The notes: a model not told the origin generated them from the sequence alone. A stretch of DNA of 64,000 bases from Georgenia sp. M64 (GCF_038049925.1 NZ_CP145809.1:2046001-2110000); one strand, 5' to 3'; numbered from the stretch's first letter, positions 25,945-35,332 are shown. Numbers and translations: made by a program.

Positions 25945-27408
25945 GTGACCGACCTCGACCTGACCTCGAAGAACCCTGCCCGCATCGGTGCCGACGCCCT
26001 CGTCGTCGGCGTCGCCCGGACGACCGACGGCCCCCGGCTGCTCGGCGACGTCCTCCCCGGGCGTGCCGCCTCCGCCCTCGCCGCGCTGCTGCCCGCGCTC
26101 GGCGTGAGCGGCACCGCCGACGAGGTGGTGCGCATCCCGGCCGTCGACGGCGTCTCCGCGGACGTCCTCGTGCTCGCCGGTGTCGGTGAGGACCTGACCT
26201 ACGAGGCGCTGCGCCGGGCGGCGGGCTCTGCCGTCCGCTCCCTCGCGGGGACCGAGCACGTCGTCCTCGCGCTGCCCGCCGAGGACGCTGCCGTGGTCGG
26301 CGCCGTCGCCGAGGGCGCCCTGCTCGGTGCCTACCGCTTCGACCGCTACAAGACCTCCGACCCCGCGCCGGTGGCGCGCGTCGAGGTCGCCACCCCGGCC
26401 GCGAAGGACAAGGCCGCGCGGGCGGCCGCCGAGCGCGCCCGGGTCGTCGGTGCTGCGGTGCGCGGCGTGCGCGACCTCGTCAACGCCTCCCCCGCCCACC
26501 TGTACCCGGCGAGCTTCGCCAACGAGGCGAGGGCGGCCGCCGAGGGCAGCGCGGTCACGGTGACCGTCCTGGACGAGCAGGACCTCGCCGACGGCGGCTA
26601 CGGCGGCCTCCTCGCCGTCGGGCAGGGCTCGGTGCGCCCGCCGCGCCTGGTCCGGGTCGAGTACGCGCCCGCCCGCTCCCGCGCCCACTACGCCCTCGTG
26701 GGCAAGGGCATCACCTTCGACTCGGGCGGGCTGTCCATCAAGCCGGCCAAGGGCATGGAGACGATGAAGTGCGACATGGCGGGCGCCGCGACGGTCCTGC
26801 ACACCGTGCTCGCCGCCGCCGAGCTCGCCCTGCCGATCCGGGTGACCGGCTGGCTGGCGCTCGCCGAGAACATGCCCTCCGGCACCGCGCAGCGCCCCTC
26901 CGACGTCATCACGATCCGCGGCGGGACCACCGTCGAGGTCCTCAACACCGACGCCGAGGGCCGTCTCGTCCTGGCCGACGCGCTCGTCGCGGCCCGGGAG
27001 GAGAACCCCGACGTCCTCGTGGACATCGCGACGCTCACCGGCGCCCAGATGGTCGCCCTCGGCAACCGGGTGGGTGCGGTGATGGGATCCGAGGAGGTGC
27101 GCGGGCAGGTCGTGGCCGCGGCGGAGGCCGGCGGCGAGCAGCTCTGGCCCATGCCGCTGCCGGCCGAGCTGCGCGAGTCGATGAAGACACCGGTCGCGGA
27201 CATCGCCAACATGGGCGACCGGTTCGGCGGCATGCTCGTCGCGGGTCTGTTCCTCAAGGAGTTCACCGGGGACACCCCGTGGGCGCACCTGGACGTCGCC
27301 GGCCCGGCCTACAACGACTCCAAGCCCTTCGGCTACACCCCCAAGGGCGGGACCGGCATGGGGCTGCGCACGCTCCTCGGCCTGCTCGAGGCCGCGGCCG
27401 CCCGGTAG
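25945..27408 (+). CDS. pepA: Leucyl aminopeptidase (M17)
   Basis: A 487-residue M17 aminopeptidase that removes N-terminal residues from peptides in the cytosol. The two-metal site is intact: GKGITFDSGGLSIKP, MKCDMAGAATVL and the family signature NTDAEGRLVLADAL. The N-terminal domain is variable, as usual. GTG at 25945 is leaderless. A hairpin at 27421-27441 follows the stop. Confidence 0.94.
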   Translation: MTDLDLTSKNPARIGADALVVGVARTTDGPRLLGDVLPGRAASALAALLPALGVSGTADEVVRIPAVDGVSADVLVLAGVGEDLTYEALRRAAGSAVRSLAGTEHVVLALPAEDAAVVGAVAEGALLGAYRFDRYKTSDPAPVARVEVATPAAKDKAARAAAERARVVGAAVRGVRDLVNASPAHLYPASFANEARAAAEGSAVTVTVLDEQDLADGGYGGLLAVGQGSVRPPRLVRVEYAPARSRAHYALVGKGITFDSGGLSIKPAKGMETMKCDMAGAATVLHTVLAAAELALPIRVTGWLALAENMPSGTAQRPSDVITIRGGTTVEVLNTDAEGRLVLADALVAAREENPDVLVDIATLTGAQMVALGNRVGAVMGSEEVRGQVVAAAEAGGEQLWPMPLPAELRESMKTPVADIANMGDRFGGMLVAGLFLKEFTGDTPWAHLDVAGPAYNDSKPFGYTPKGGTGMGLRTLLGLLEAAAAR

Positions 27409-27420
27409 CCGTCTCGGTGG

Positions 27421-27441
27421 CGCGCCCGGCGACCGGGCGCG
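27421..27441 (+). terminator. Terminator after pepA
   Basis: Perfect 9-bp stem CGCGCCCGG / CCGGGCGCG with a three-base loop, 13 bases after the stop. Confidence 0.65.
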
Positions 27442-27568
27442 GCACCGGCCGGGTCCGCCGCCGCGCGGGTGCGCCCCGCGCCCGAATGGGCCCTCACGGC
27501 ACGGGAGTGGAATGATGACGGCGGATCCGGCCCAACCGGGGCCGACCATGGTGCTCAAGGAGAGGTAC

Positions 27569-28942
27569 GTGGCTGAAACGCAGGAGTACGACATCGTCAT
27601 CCTCGGCGGCGGGAGCGGCGGGTACGCGGCGGCCCTGCGGGGCGCGGAGCTCGGCCTGAAGGTCGCTCTCATCGAGGCCGGCAAGCTCGGCGGCACCTGC
27701 CTTCACCGCGGCTGCATCCCCACCAAGGCGTTGCTGCACTCCGCGGAGGTCGCCGACACGATCCGCGAGAGCGCCGGCGTCGGGGTGGAGAGCACCCTCG
27801 GCGGCATCGACATGGCCAAGGTCAACAGCTTCAAGGAGGGCATCGTCGCCCGCCTGTACAAGGGGCTCCAGGGCCTGGTCTCCTCGCGCAAGGTCGACCT
27901 GATCGCCGGCTGGGGCCGCCTCGTCGCGCAGGACACCGTCGAGGTCGACGGCACCCGCTACAAGGGCAGGAACGTCATCCTCGCGACCGGCTCGTACTCC
28001 AAGACCCTGCCCGGGCTCGAGATCGGCGGCCGGGTCATCACGTCCGAGCAGGCCCTCGAGCTGGACTACGTCCCCAAGAGCGCCATCGTCCTGGGCGGGG
28101 GGGTCATCGGCGTCGAGTTCGCCTCCGTGTGGAACTCCTTCGGGGCCGACGTCACCATCATCGAGGGCCTGCCCAACCTCGTGCCCAACGAGGACCCCTC
28201 GCTCTCCAAGGGCCTCGAGCGAGCCTTCCGCAAGCGCAAGATCGCCTTCCAGACCAAGACCATGTTCGCCGGCGTCGAGCAGAACGACGACGGCGTCAAG
28301 GTCACCACCCAGGACGGGAAGACCTTCGAGGCCGAGCTCCTCCTCGTCGCCGTCGGCCGTGGCCCCGCGACCGCCAACCTCGGCTACGAGGAGAACGGCA
28401 TCCCCATGGAGCGCGGCTTCGTCCTCACCGACGAGCGCCTCCACACCGGCGTCGGCAACGTCTACGCCGTCGGCGACATCGTGCCCGGGCTCCAGCTGGC
28501 CCACCGCGGCTTCCAGCAGGGCATCTTCGTCGCGGAGGAGATCGCCGGCCTCAAGCCGGCCGTCATCGCCGAGTCCGGCATCCCCCGGGTGACCTACTGC
28601 GAACCGAACGTCGCCTCCGTGGGTCTGACCGAGGCCGAGGCGAAGGAGGCCTACGGCGAGGTCGAGTCGGTCGAGTACAACCTGGGCGGCAACGGCAAGA
28701 GCCAGATCCTCCAGACCACGGGCTTCGTCAAGCTCGTCCGGCAGAAGGACGGTCCGATCGTCGGGGTGCACATGCTCGGCGCGCGGGTCGGCGAGCTCAT
28801 CGGCGAGGGCCAGCTCATGGTGAACTGGGAGGCCTACCCCGAGGACGTCGCCGCGCTCGTCCACGCCCACCCCACGCAGGACGAGGCGATGGGCGAGGCC
28901 GCGCTGGCCCTTGCCGGCAAGCCTCTGCACGCCCACAACTGA
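27569..28942 (+). CDS. lpdA: Dihydrolipoyl dehydrogenase (E3)
   Basis: A 457-residue flavoprotein that reoxidises dihydrolipoamide on E2 with NAD+. FAD motif GGGSGGYAAALRGAELG is at the N-terminus, redox-active disulfide in GGTCLHRGCIPTK, NAD motif LGGGVIGVEFASVW, and the C-terminal HAHPTQDEAMGEA carries the catalytic His-Glu pair. The GTG at 27569 has AAGGAGAGG upstream and gives a normal length; a longer frame from 27512 is less likely. The gene is 24 bases ahead of the E2 gene, so E2 and E3 are cotranscribed. Confidence 0.95.
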   Translation: MAETQEYDIVILGGGSGGYAAALRGAELGLKVALIEAGKLGGTCLHRGCIPTKALLHSAEVADTIRESAGVGVESTLGGIDMAKVNSFKEGIVARLYKGLQGLVSSRKVDLIAGWGRLVAQDTVEVDGTRYKGRNVILATGSYSKTLPGLEIGGRVITSEQALELDYVPKSAIVLGGGVIGVEFASVWNSFGADVTIIEGLPNLVPNEDPSLSKGLERAFRKRKIAFQTKTMFAGVEQNDDGVKVTTQDGKTFEAELLLVAVGRGPATANLGYEENGIPMERGFVLTDERLHTGVGNVYAVGDIVPGLQLAHRGFQQGIFVAEEIAGLKPAVIAESGIPRVTYCEPNVASVGLTEAEAKEAYGEVESVEYNLGGNGKSQILQTTGFVKLVRQKDGPIVGVHMLGARVGELIGEGQLMVNWEAYPEDVAALVHAHPTQDEAMGEAALALAGKPLHAHN

Positions 28943-28966
28943 CCCGATCGAAGGAGACGCCAGGAC

Positions 28967-30841
28967 ATGTCTGAGTCCGTGAAGATGCCCGCACTGGGCG
29001 AGTCCGTCACCGAGGGCACCGTCACCCGATGGCTCAAGGCGGTCGGCGAGTCGGTCGAGGTGGACGAGCCGCTGCTGGAGGTCTCGACCGACAAGGTCGA
29101 CACCGAGGTGCCCTCCCCGGTCGCGGGGGTCATCGAGAAGATCCTCGTCGAGGAGGACGAGACGGTCGAGGTCGGCGCCGAGCTCGCCGTCATCGGTGAC
29201 GGCTCCGGCGGCGGGGGCGACGCCCCGGCCGAGGAGCCCGCCGAGGAGCCCGCAGACGAGCCCGCCGCCGAGGAGAGCTCCCCGGTCGCGAGCGAGGCTC
29301 CCGCGGCCGAGGAGGTCGAGGCCGCCCAGCCGGCGGCGGAGGACGCCAAGCCGGCCGAGGAGGCCAAGTCCGAGGCCACCGCGAACGCCCCGTCCGAGGG
29401 CGGGTCCGGCGGTGGGTCCGGCTCCGGCGAGCCGGTGACGATGCCGGCTCTCGGCGAGTCCGTCACCGAGGGCACCGTCACCCGCTGGCTCAAGGCCGAG
29501 GGCGACACCGTGGAGGTCGACGAGCCGCTCCTCGAGGTCTCCACCGACAAGGTGGACACCGAGGTGCCCTCGCCCCTGGCCGGGACGGTGCTGAAGATCC
29601 TCGTCCAGGAGGACGAGACCGTCGAGGTCGGCGCGCAGCTGGCCATCGTCGGCGAGGCAGGCGCCGCGCCCGCGAAGGAGGCTCCCGCCGAGGAGCCGGC
29701 GGCCGCGGAGCCCGAGCAGAAGGCGCCCGAGAAGAAGGAGCCCGAGCAGCAGGCCCCCGCCGAGGAGCCGGCCAACCAGGCCACCGTGGAGAAGGAGTCC
29801 GGCCAGCACCGGGCCGAGCCGCCCGTCGAGGCGCCCCAGGCCGGTCCGCCGTCGGCACCGGCCCGTCCGTCCGAGCCGGCGCCGGCCGCCGAGGCGGCGG
29901 CGACGTCCTACATCACCCCGCTGGTGCGCAAGCTCGCCAACGACCGGGGCGTCGACCTCGCCACCCTCACCGGCACCGGCGTGGGCGGACGCATCCGCAA
30001 GCAGGACGTCGAGGCCGCCGCCGAGGCTGCCAGGAAGGCTGCCGAGGAGAAGGCCGCCGCCGAGCAGCCGCAGCCCTCGCAGCCCGCTGCGTCGCAGCCC
30101 AGGAAGGCCGCCGAGCCCTCCCCGCTGCGGGGCACCACCGAGAAGATGTCGCGCCTGCGCAAGGTCATCGCCAAGCGCATGCGGGAGTCTCTCGACACCT
30201 CCGCCCAGCTCACCTCGGTCGTCGAGGTCGACGTCACGCGGATCGCCGCGCTGCGTTCGCGGGCGAAGTCGTCGTTCCAGGCCAACGAGGGCACGAAGCT
30301 GACCTTCCTGCCGTTCTTCGTCAAGGCGGCGACCGAGGCGCTCAAGAGCCACCCGAAGCTCAACGCCACGATCGACGGCGAGCAGGTGGTCTACCACGGC
30401 GCCGAGCACATCGGCATCGCGGTCGACACCCCGCGCGGTCTCCTCGTCCCGGTCATCAAGGACGCCGGGGACCTCACCCTGGGCGGGATCGCGAAGAAGA
30501 TCAACGACCTCGCCGCCCGCACCCGCGACAGCAAGGTCACCCCGGACGAGCTCTCCGGCTCGACGTTCACGATCACGAACACCGGGTCGGCCGGCCTGCT
30601 CATGGACACCCCGATCATCAACCAGCCCGAGGTCGCCATCCTCGGGGTGGGCACGATCGTCAAGCGTCCGGCCGTGGTGACCGACGCGGACGGCAACGAG
30701 GCCATCGCCATCCGCTCGATCATGTACCTGTCCCTGACGTACGACCACCGGCTGGTCGACGGTGCGGACGCCGGGCGCTTCCTCAGCGCCGTGCGCGTCC
30801 GGCTCGAGGAGGGCGCGTTCGAGGCCGAGGTCGGTCTCTGA
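28967..30841 (+). CDS. sucB: Dihydrolipoyl acyltransferase E2 with two lipoyl domains
   Basis: A 624-residue E2 core of a 2-oxo acid dehydrogenase. It contains two lipoyl domains with lipoyl-Lys in [12 protein letters not shown] at K43 and K195, Glu/Ala/Pro-rich linkers, a peripheral-subunit-binding domain ([17 protein letters not shown], about 315-350) and an acyltransferase domain with the catalytic [16 protein letters not shown] near 590. Databases call this type SucB, but the actinobacterial equivalents (DlaT of M. tuberculosis, AceF of Corynebacterium) serve pyruvate dehydrogenase with AceE. The homodimeric aceE in this window suggests the same here. GAAGGAG precedes the ATG. Confidence 0.93.
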   Translation: MSESVKMPALGESVTEGTVTRWLKAVGESVEVDEPLLEVSTDKVDTEVPSPVAGVIEKILVEEDETVEVGAELAVIGDGSGGGGDAPAEEPAEEPADEPAAEESSPVASEAPAAEEVEAAQPAAEDAKPAEEAKSEATANAPSEGGSGGGSGSGEPVTMPALGESVTEGTVTRWLKAEGDTVEVDEPLLEVSTDKVDTEVPSPLAGTVLKILVQEDETVEVGAQLAIVGEAGAAPAKEAPAEEPAAAEPEQKAPEKKEPEQQAPAEEPANQATVEKESGQHRAEPPVEAPQAGPPSAPARPSEPAPAAEAAATSYITPLVRKLANDRGVDLATLTGTGVGGRIRKQDVEAAAEAARKAAEEKAAAEQPQPSQPAASQPRKAAEPSPLRGTTEKMSRLRKVIAKRMRESLDTSAQLTSVVEVDVTRIAALRSRAKSSFQANEGTKLTFLPFFVKAATEALKSHPKLNATIDGEQVVYHGAEHIGIAVDTPRGLLVPVIKDAGDLTLGGIAKKINDLAARTRDSKVTPDELSGSTFTITNTGSAGLLMDTPIINQPEVAILGVGTIVKRPAVVTDADGNEAIAIRSIMYLSLTYDHRLVDGADAGRFLSAVRVRLEEGAFEAEVGL

Positions 30842-30856
30842 GCCCTGATGCACGGC

Positions 30857-30894
30857 GGCGGCCCCGTACCGGCAGAGTCCGGTGCGGGGCCGCC
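30857..30894 (+). terminator. Terminator after the E2 gene
   Basis: 16-pair stem (GGCGGCCCCGTACCGG / CCGGTGCGGGGCCGCC, one G-T pair) with a six-base loop. Confidence 0.85.
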
Positions 30895-30914
30895 CGCGTC
30901 ACCGAGCACGCCCG

Positions 30915-31002
30915 CCGCGTGACCGAGGCGGCTCGTCCCGCCGCGTGACCGGGGCGGCTCGTCCCGCCGCGTCCCGCCGCGTGACCGGGGCGGCGCGTCC
31001 CG
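30915..31002. repeat. Three 26-base tandem units between convergent genes
   Basis: Units of CCGCGTGACCGGGGCGGCTC+GTCCCG at 30915-30940, 30941-30966 and 30977-31002. Units one and three each differ at a single base, and a ten-base partial copy lies at 30967-30976. They fill the space between the E2 terminator and the stop of the kinase-like gene. No open frame in the array is credible. Confidence 0.85.
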
Positions 31003-31013
31003 CCGCGCCACCA

Positions 31014-32354
31014 TCACCCGGCGGCGCCGTCACCCCCGGCGAGCCTGCACGGAGCCGTTGCGTCCACCCGCCACGGCGCGGGGCCCGCCAGGGTGTAGCG
31101 GGTGCAGCGTTCCGGCTGGGGCTCAACTGCCCGGTGCCCGGTGGAGGCCGTGAGGGTGTACCCGGACTGCCGGGTGACCGCCTCGAGCACGAGCCGGGAG
31201 GTTCGCTGCTCGACCAGCTGGACGTCGACCACGGTGGTGCTCAGTCCTCGCGGCCGCGCACCGCCCAGGGCGCGCACGACCGCGGCATCGGCTGCGGCCG
31301 GGGCGCTGCCCGGCACGGTGAGGGCGGCGAGACCACCGGCGTCACCGGCGGTGAGAGCCTCGTCCCGGGCGGCCACGAGCTGTGCGAGGACCACGCCCGC
31401 AGGGGTTGACGGCGCCGCGGACCGGGCCGCCGCCGCGCCGCCGAGCACCCCGACCGCGAGCCCGAGGGCGACGAGCAGTGGAACGGGTGACCGCCGACGA
31501 CGACGGAGCCCTCGGCTCCGCGTCCGACGTCGTCGCGCCGCGGCGAGGGCCGTCGGCGGCTGGCCGGCCCGCGTCCGGAGCTGAGCGGCGGCCAGGTCGG
31601 CATCGGCCGGCAGGGCCACCGGGGCCGGGTCGGCGAGCCCGGGCGCGCACGCCGCGAGGTCCCGGGCAGCGGGCCTCTCCCCCGGTGCGGGACGAAGGGC
31701 GGTGCGCAGCACGTCGCCCACGGCGGGATCGTCCGCTGCCGCCCACGAGAGGGTGCGGGCGAGGGACCAGACGTCTCCCGGCGCCGACGCGGGCGCCCCG
31801 CCCGCCCGCTCGGGGGCGACGAAGCCCGGCGTGCCGGCCTCTCGCGTGACCTCTCCGGCGAGGTCCGTCAGCACCGGCCGCCCGCCCTCGGTGAGGATGA
31901 CGTTGCCGGGTGAGACGTCGCCGTGGACGACACCACGATCGTGCAGGTGGCCCAACGCGGAGCCGAGCGCGTCGAGCAGGGCGGCCGCCTCGGCGCGGGT
32001 GAGCGGACCCCGGGCGGTGCGCACCGTGGCGAGCGTCGGTCCCTCGACGAGCTCGCACGCGAGGGCGCAGCGGTCCCGGCCGACGCTGACGACGTCCAGC
32101 ACCCGGGGCAGGTGGGGGTGGTGACCGCCGCGGAGTGCGGCCAGCCGGCGCAGCTGGGCGGCGCCGCGCTCGTCCGGTGCCAGTCGCAGGACGCTGAGCG
32201 CGACCGCGCGGCCGGCCGGGTCACGTGCGGCCCAGACCGCGCCGGTCGCGCCGAAGCCCACGGGCTGCCCCACCCGGTACCCCGGTACCTCGGGAGCACC
32301 GGGGCGTCTCGCGCTCATGGTGCGAGCGAACCAGGCGGGCACGTCCTCGCGCAC
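31014..32354 (-). CDS. Membrane protein kinase-like protein lacking the beta-3 lysine
   Basis: A 446-residue Ser/Thr kinase-like protein. The N-terminal kinase fold (about 20-255) shows a Gly loop GFGATG, HGDVSPGNVIL (catalytic-loop Asp and Asn kept) and DLA in place of DFG. The beta-3 VAIK-type motif reads VALSVL, with Ser at the Lys position, so ATP handling is probably impaired. An Arg-rich juxtamembrane stretch, one membrane helix (VPLLVALGLAVGVLGGAAAA) and an external domain of ~125 residues follow. It lies 57 bases downstream of the MMPL gene on the same strand and may be cotranscribed. The GTG start is tentative because no clear ribosome site is visible. Confidence 0.8.
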   Translation of the reverse strand: MREDVPAWFARTMSARRPGAPEVPGYRVGQPVGFGATGAVWAARDPAGRAVALSVLRLAPDERGAAQLRRLAALRGGHHPHLPRVLDVVSVGRDRCALACELVEGPTLATVRTARGPLTRAEAAALLDALGSALGHLHDRGVVHGDVSPGNVILTEGGRPVLTDLAGEVTREAGTPGFVAPERAGGAPASAPGDVWSLARTLSWAAADDPAVGDVLRTALRPAPGERPAARDLAACAPGLADPAPVALPADADLAAAQLRTRAGQPPTALAAARRRRTRSRGLRRRRRSPVPLLVALGLAVGVLGGAAAARSAAPSTPAGVVLAQLVAARDEALTAGDAGGLAALTVPGSAPAAADAAVVRALGGARPRGLSTTVVDVQLVEQRTSRLVLEAVTRQSGYTLTASTGHRAVEPQPERCTRYTLAGPAPWRVDATAPCRLAGGDGAAG

Positions 32355-32411
32355 CCCCGTCGGCCCTGCTGTGGACGACGGGGGTGCGCCGAGGGCGCTG
32401 TGGGGGGCTCG

Positions 32412-34763
32412 TCAGTCCTGCGGGACCCGGCGCTGCCACGGCCACCAGGTGCGGCGACCGAGGTCGTGGACGAGTCCGGGGACGAGGAGGGAGCGCACGA
32501 CGAACGTGTCGAGCAGGACGCCGAAGGCGACGATGAACGCCAGCTGGAGGAGGAACAGCAGCGGGATGACCGCCAGTGCGCTGAACGTCGCCGCGAGCAC
32601 GAGCCCGGCCGAGGTGATGACGCCGCCGGTGACGGCCAGGCCGCGGTGCACGCCCTCCCGGGTGCCGCGGACGAGCGACTCCTCCCGCACCCGGGTCATG
32701 AGGAAGATCGAGTAGTCGATGCCCAGCGCGACGAGGAACACGAAGCCGTACAGCGGCACGGTCGCGTCGGCGCCGGGCAGGTCCAGGACGTGGTTGAACA
32801 CGATCGCGCTGATGCCCATGGTGGCCCCGAACGAGAGGAGGTTGGCCAGGAGCAGCACCAGCGGCGCCACGACCGCCCGCAGGAGCAGCACCAGCATGAG
32901 GAAGATCGCCACGAGGACCACCGGGATGATGGTCCGCAGGTCCTTGGCGGCGGTGTCCTGGGTGTCCAGGCGCTGTGCCGCTGCGCCCCCGACGAGGGCG
33001 TCGGCGTCCGCCGCGTGGACGGCGGTGCGCAGCTCGCGCACGGTCGCCACCGCTGCCTGGGTCTCCGCGGCGTCCTCGGTCACGACGTCGATCCGGACCA
33101 GGCCGTCGACGACGACCGGTTCGGCCTCGGTGTCCACCCCGGCGGGCGGACCGGACTCGGTGTCCACCCCGGCCGGCGGACCCGCCTCGGTGTCCACCCC
33201 GGCCGGCGGACCCGCCTCGGTGTCCACCCCGGCCGGCGGACCCGCCTCGGTGTCCACCCCGGCGGGCGGACCCGAGGCGGCGGTGACGAGCGACGCCCCG
33301 GTGACGCCGGGGACGGCCTCGGCGGCTGCGATGACGTCTGCCGCGTTCGCCTCGGCGGTGATGACGACCGCGGGCTGGACCTGCCCGGCGTCGAAGTGCT
33401 CGGCGAGCACGGCCTCGCCGGCGACCGACTCGGTCTCGGCCAGGAAGATGTCGGAGTCGCTGGTGCCCTCCGCGCGCAGCGTGGGGACGAACGCGGCGGC
33501 CGCGAGGAGGACGAGAGCGGTGACGACCCAGACCGGCCGGGCGTGGGACGTGACGAAGGTGGCTACCCGTTCCCAGATCCCCGGCCGTGCCGAGCCGCGC
33601 GTGACGAGGTGCGCGCCGTCGACGACGTCGGCGCCGGTGTAGCGGGGGGTCCGCGGCCAGAAGATGAACCGCGACCGGCGACCGGCGAGGAGGAGGAAGG
33701 CCGGCAGCAGGGTGAGGGCCGCCAGGACCGCCGAGGCGATGCCGATGGCCGCCACCGGTCCCAGGCTCGAGTTGGACCCCAGGTCGGAGAGCAGCAGGCA
33801 CAGCAGTCCGACGATGACGGTTCCGGCGCTGGCCAGGACGGGTTCCAGCGAGGCCCGCCAGGCGACCTTCATCGCGTCGGCGGGGTGGGCGTGCCGGGTG
33901 AGCTCCTCGCGGTAGCGCGCGACGAGCAGGAGGGAGTAGTCCGTGGCTGCGCCGACGACGAGGATCGAGAGGATGCCCTGGCTCTGGCCGTTGAGCTGCA
34001 GGACCCCGCCACCTGCGAGGGGCTTGATGACGAGGGCGGCAGCGGCCAGGGCGAAGACCGACGTCAGCAGGACCGCGAAGGGCAGGCTGGGCGAGCGGTA
34101 GACGAGGATGAGGATGACGAACACGACGACCAGAGCGGTGAGCAGCAAGATGCCGTCGATCCCGCCGAAGGCGGTGACGAGGTCGGCGATGGCACCCGCC
34201 GGGCCCGTCACCCAGGTGCTGACGCCGGCCAGCTGGTCAGCGGCGAGGGCCCGCAGCTCGGCGACGGCGGCGTTGACGACCCGCTCCTCGCCCTCCCCGA
34301 CGAGCTCGTTCGCGACCGTGGCGTCCAGGGGGACCGGGACGAGCACGGCGGCGCCGTCCTCGGACGGGACGGCGACGACGGGGCCGGTGAGGACGTCACC
34401 GAGCGCCCCGCCGCCGGGCAGCACGATGTCTGGGACGGCCTCGGCGAACGCCGCGACGGCCTCGACCTGACCGGCGCCGAGGGTCCCCCCGTCCGCGGCC
34501 TCGACGACGACGAGCGCAGGCAGCGTGGTCTCGTCGCTGAACTGCGCCGAGAGCTCCCCCGCCCGAGTGGACTCGGCGTTCGCGGGCAGGAAGGCCGCGT
34601 TGTCGTTCTCCTGGACCTCGGAGAGGGTCCCCTGGGCCATCCCGCCGAACGCTCCCACGAGCAGCCAGACGACCAGGGCGAGCAGGATCAGTCCCGCCCG
34701 CCCGACCGCGGACCGGGTCCGGACGCGGCGCTGCGGCGGTGCGGGCGGTGCTTGGGTGGCCAC
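32412..34763 (-). CDS. MMPL/RND-family membrane transporter
   Basis: A 783-residue transporter with the MMPL architecture: a helix, a large outer domain, five or more helices (GIDGILLLTALVVVFVILIL onward), a second helix and outer domain, and a final helix bundle. The family motif GAATDYSLLLVARYREEL and its second copy ALGIDYSIFLMTRVREE are both present, supporting proton-driven export. The second outer domain contains five decapeptide copies. The GTG at 34763 has AGGAGG five bases upstream, better than the ATG 11 codons earlier. A MarR gene is divergent. Substrate unknown. Confidence 0.9.
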   Translation of the reverse strand: MATQAPPAPPQRRVRTRSAVGRAGLILLALVVWLLVGAFGGMAQGTLSEVQENDNAAFLPANAESTRAGELSAQFSDETTLPALVVVEAADGGTLGAGQVEAVAAFAEAVPDIVLPGGGALGDVLTGPVVAVPSEDGAAVLVPVPLDATVANELVGEGEERVVNAAVAELRALAADQLAGVSTWVTGPAGAIADLVTAFGGIDGILLLTALVVVFVILILVYRSPSLPFAVLLTSVFALAAAALVIKPLAGGGVLQLNGQSQGILSILVVGAATDYSLLLVARYREELTRHAHPADAMKVAWRASLEPVLASAGTVIVGLLCLLLSDLGSNSSLGPVAAIGIASAVLAALTLLPAFLLLAGRRSRFIFWPRTPRYTGADVVDGAHLVTRGSARPGIWERVATFVTSHARPVWVVTALVLLAAAAFVPTLRAEGTSDSDIFLAETESVAGEAVLAEHFDAGQVQPAVVITAEANAADVIAAAEAVPGVTGASLVTAASGPPAGVDTEAGPPAGVDTEAGPPAGVDTEAGPPAGVDTESGPPAGVDTEAEPVVVDGLVRIDVVTEDAAETQAAVATVRELRTAVHAADADALVGGAAAQRLDTQDTAAKDLRTIIPVVLVAIFLMLVLLLRAVVAPLVLLLANLLSFGATMGISAIVFNHVLDLPGADATVPLYGFVFLVALGIDYSIFLMTRVREESLVRGTREGVHRGLAVTGGVITSAGLVLAATFSALAVIPLLFLLQLAFIVAFGVLLDTFVVRSLLVPGLVHDLGRRTWWPWQRRVPQD
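33129..33278. repeat. Five 30-base in-frame tandem copies in the MMPL gene
   Basis: Units start at 33129, 33159, 33189, 33219 and 33249. They encode GPPAGVDTEA (one copy ends ES) in the second extracellular domain. The three central copies are identical at the DNA level, which indicates recent expansion. Any copy change keeps the frame. Confidence 0.95.
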
Positions 34764-34803
34764 GGGATCCTCCTGGACGGTCAAGATGCTCAACACCGTG
34801 AAC

Positions 34804-34831
34804 GCTAGCCTGGCTACCTAGCTTGTGCAAG
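34804..34831. promoter_or_regulatory. Candidate MarR operator between the MMPL and MarR genes
   Basis: Overlapping inverted repeats: TAGCC-T-GGCTA (34806-34816), GCTAG...CTAGC (34804-34808 and 34818-34822), and CTTG-TG-CAAG (34822-34831). They lie in the 122-base divergent gap, a usual place for MarR autorepression. Confidence 0.45.
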
Positions 34832-34885
34832 ACTCGATCCGGGCCCTCCACGGGCCGACCCACGTCGCTCTGGAAGGATGCCCCG

Positions 34886-35332
34886 ATGGATCCCCGAGGC
34901 CCCGGTGTCGCGACCCCGCCGCCGGCGTGGCCCACCGGCCGCCTGCTCTCCGCCGCCGCCCGGCGCGTCGAGCGGTCCTGGGACGACTACCTCCACCGGT
35001 GGTCGCTCTCCCACGCCTCGCTCCCGCTGCTCGCCGTCCTGGCGGGCGGTCCCCGCTCGCAGCGCGAGATCGCCGCCGCCCTCGGGGTGAGCGAGCAGGC
35101 CGTGAGCAGGATGGCCGTCGGGCTCGAGCGGGCCGGGTACCTCGAGCGCCGGCGCCACGGCACCGACCGCCGTCGTCAGGTCGTGGCCATCACGGAGCAC
35201 GGCCGCACGACGCTCGCCGCCCTCGACGACCCCGGCGCGGTCGAGGCCCTGGCCACCGCGGCGCTAACCCCGGCCGAGGTCGCGGAGCTCCGGCGCCTGC
35301 TCCTCCTCGTCCTGGAGCCACCCGGGGGATGA
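34886..35332 (+). CDS. MarR-family transcriptional regulator
   Basis: A 148-residue winged helix-turn-helix protein. The recognition region is SQREIAAALGVSEQAVSRMAVGLERAGYL, followed by the wing RRRHGTDRRRQVVAITEHG. It is divergent from the MMPL transporter and so probably represses it and itself until a ligand binds. ATG at 34886 has GGAAGGA upstream; a frame starting 21 codons earlier overlaps the palindromes and is less likely. Confidence 0.88.
   Translation: MDPRGPGVATPPPAWPTGRLLSAAARRVERSWDDYLHRWSLSHASLPLLAVLAGGPRSQREIAAALGVSEQAVSRMAVGLERAGYLERRRHGTDRRRQVVAITEHGRTTLAALDDPGAVEALATAALTPAEVAELRRLLLLVLEPPGG

Noticed and set aside
27494-30853. Open frame of 1119 codons antisense to lpdA and the E2 gene
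   Set aside because: It mirrors real genes with strong motifs; the frame stays open because GC-rich codons rarely give stops on the other strand. The translation is Gly/Leu/Asp/Arg-rich with no domain.
30915-31002. Possible CRISPR or attachment site
   Set aside because: Tandem units without unique spacers, no integrase and no tRNA adjacent.
33129-33278. Possible CRISPR-like array
   Set aside because: Units are directly adjacent without spacers, in frame inside a transporter gene; no cas gene is present.
31923-34808. Open frame of 961 codons antisense to the MMPL and kinase-like genes
   Set aside because: The repetitive Arg/Gly/Asp-rich translation is only the complement of the real genes and their repeat.
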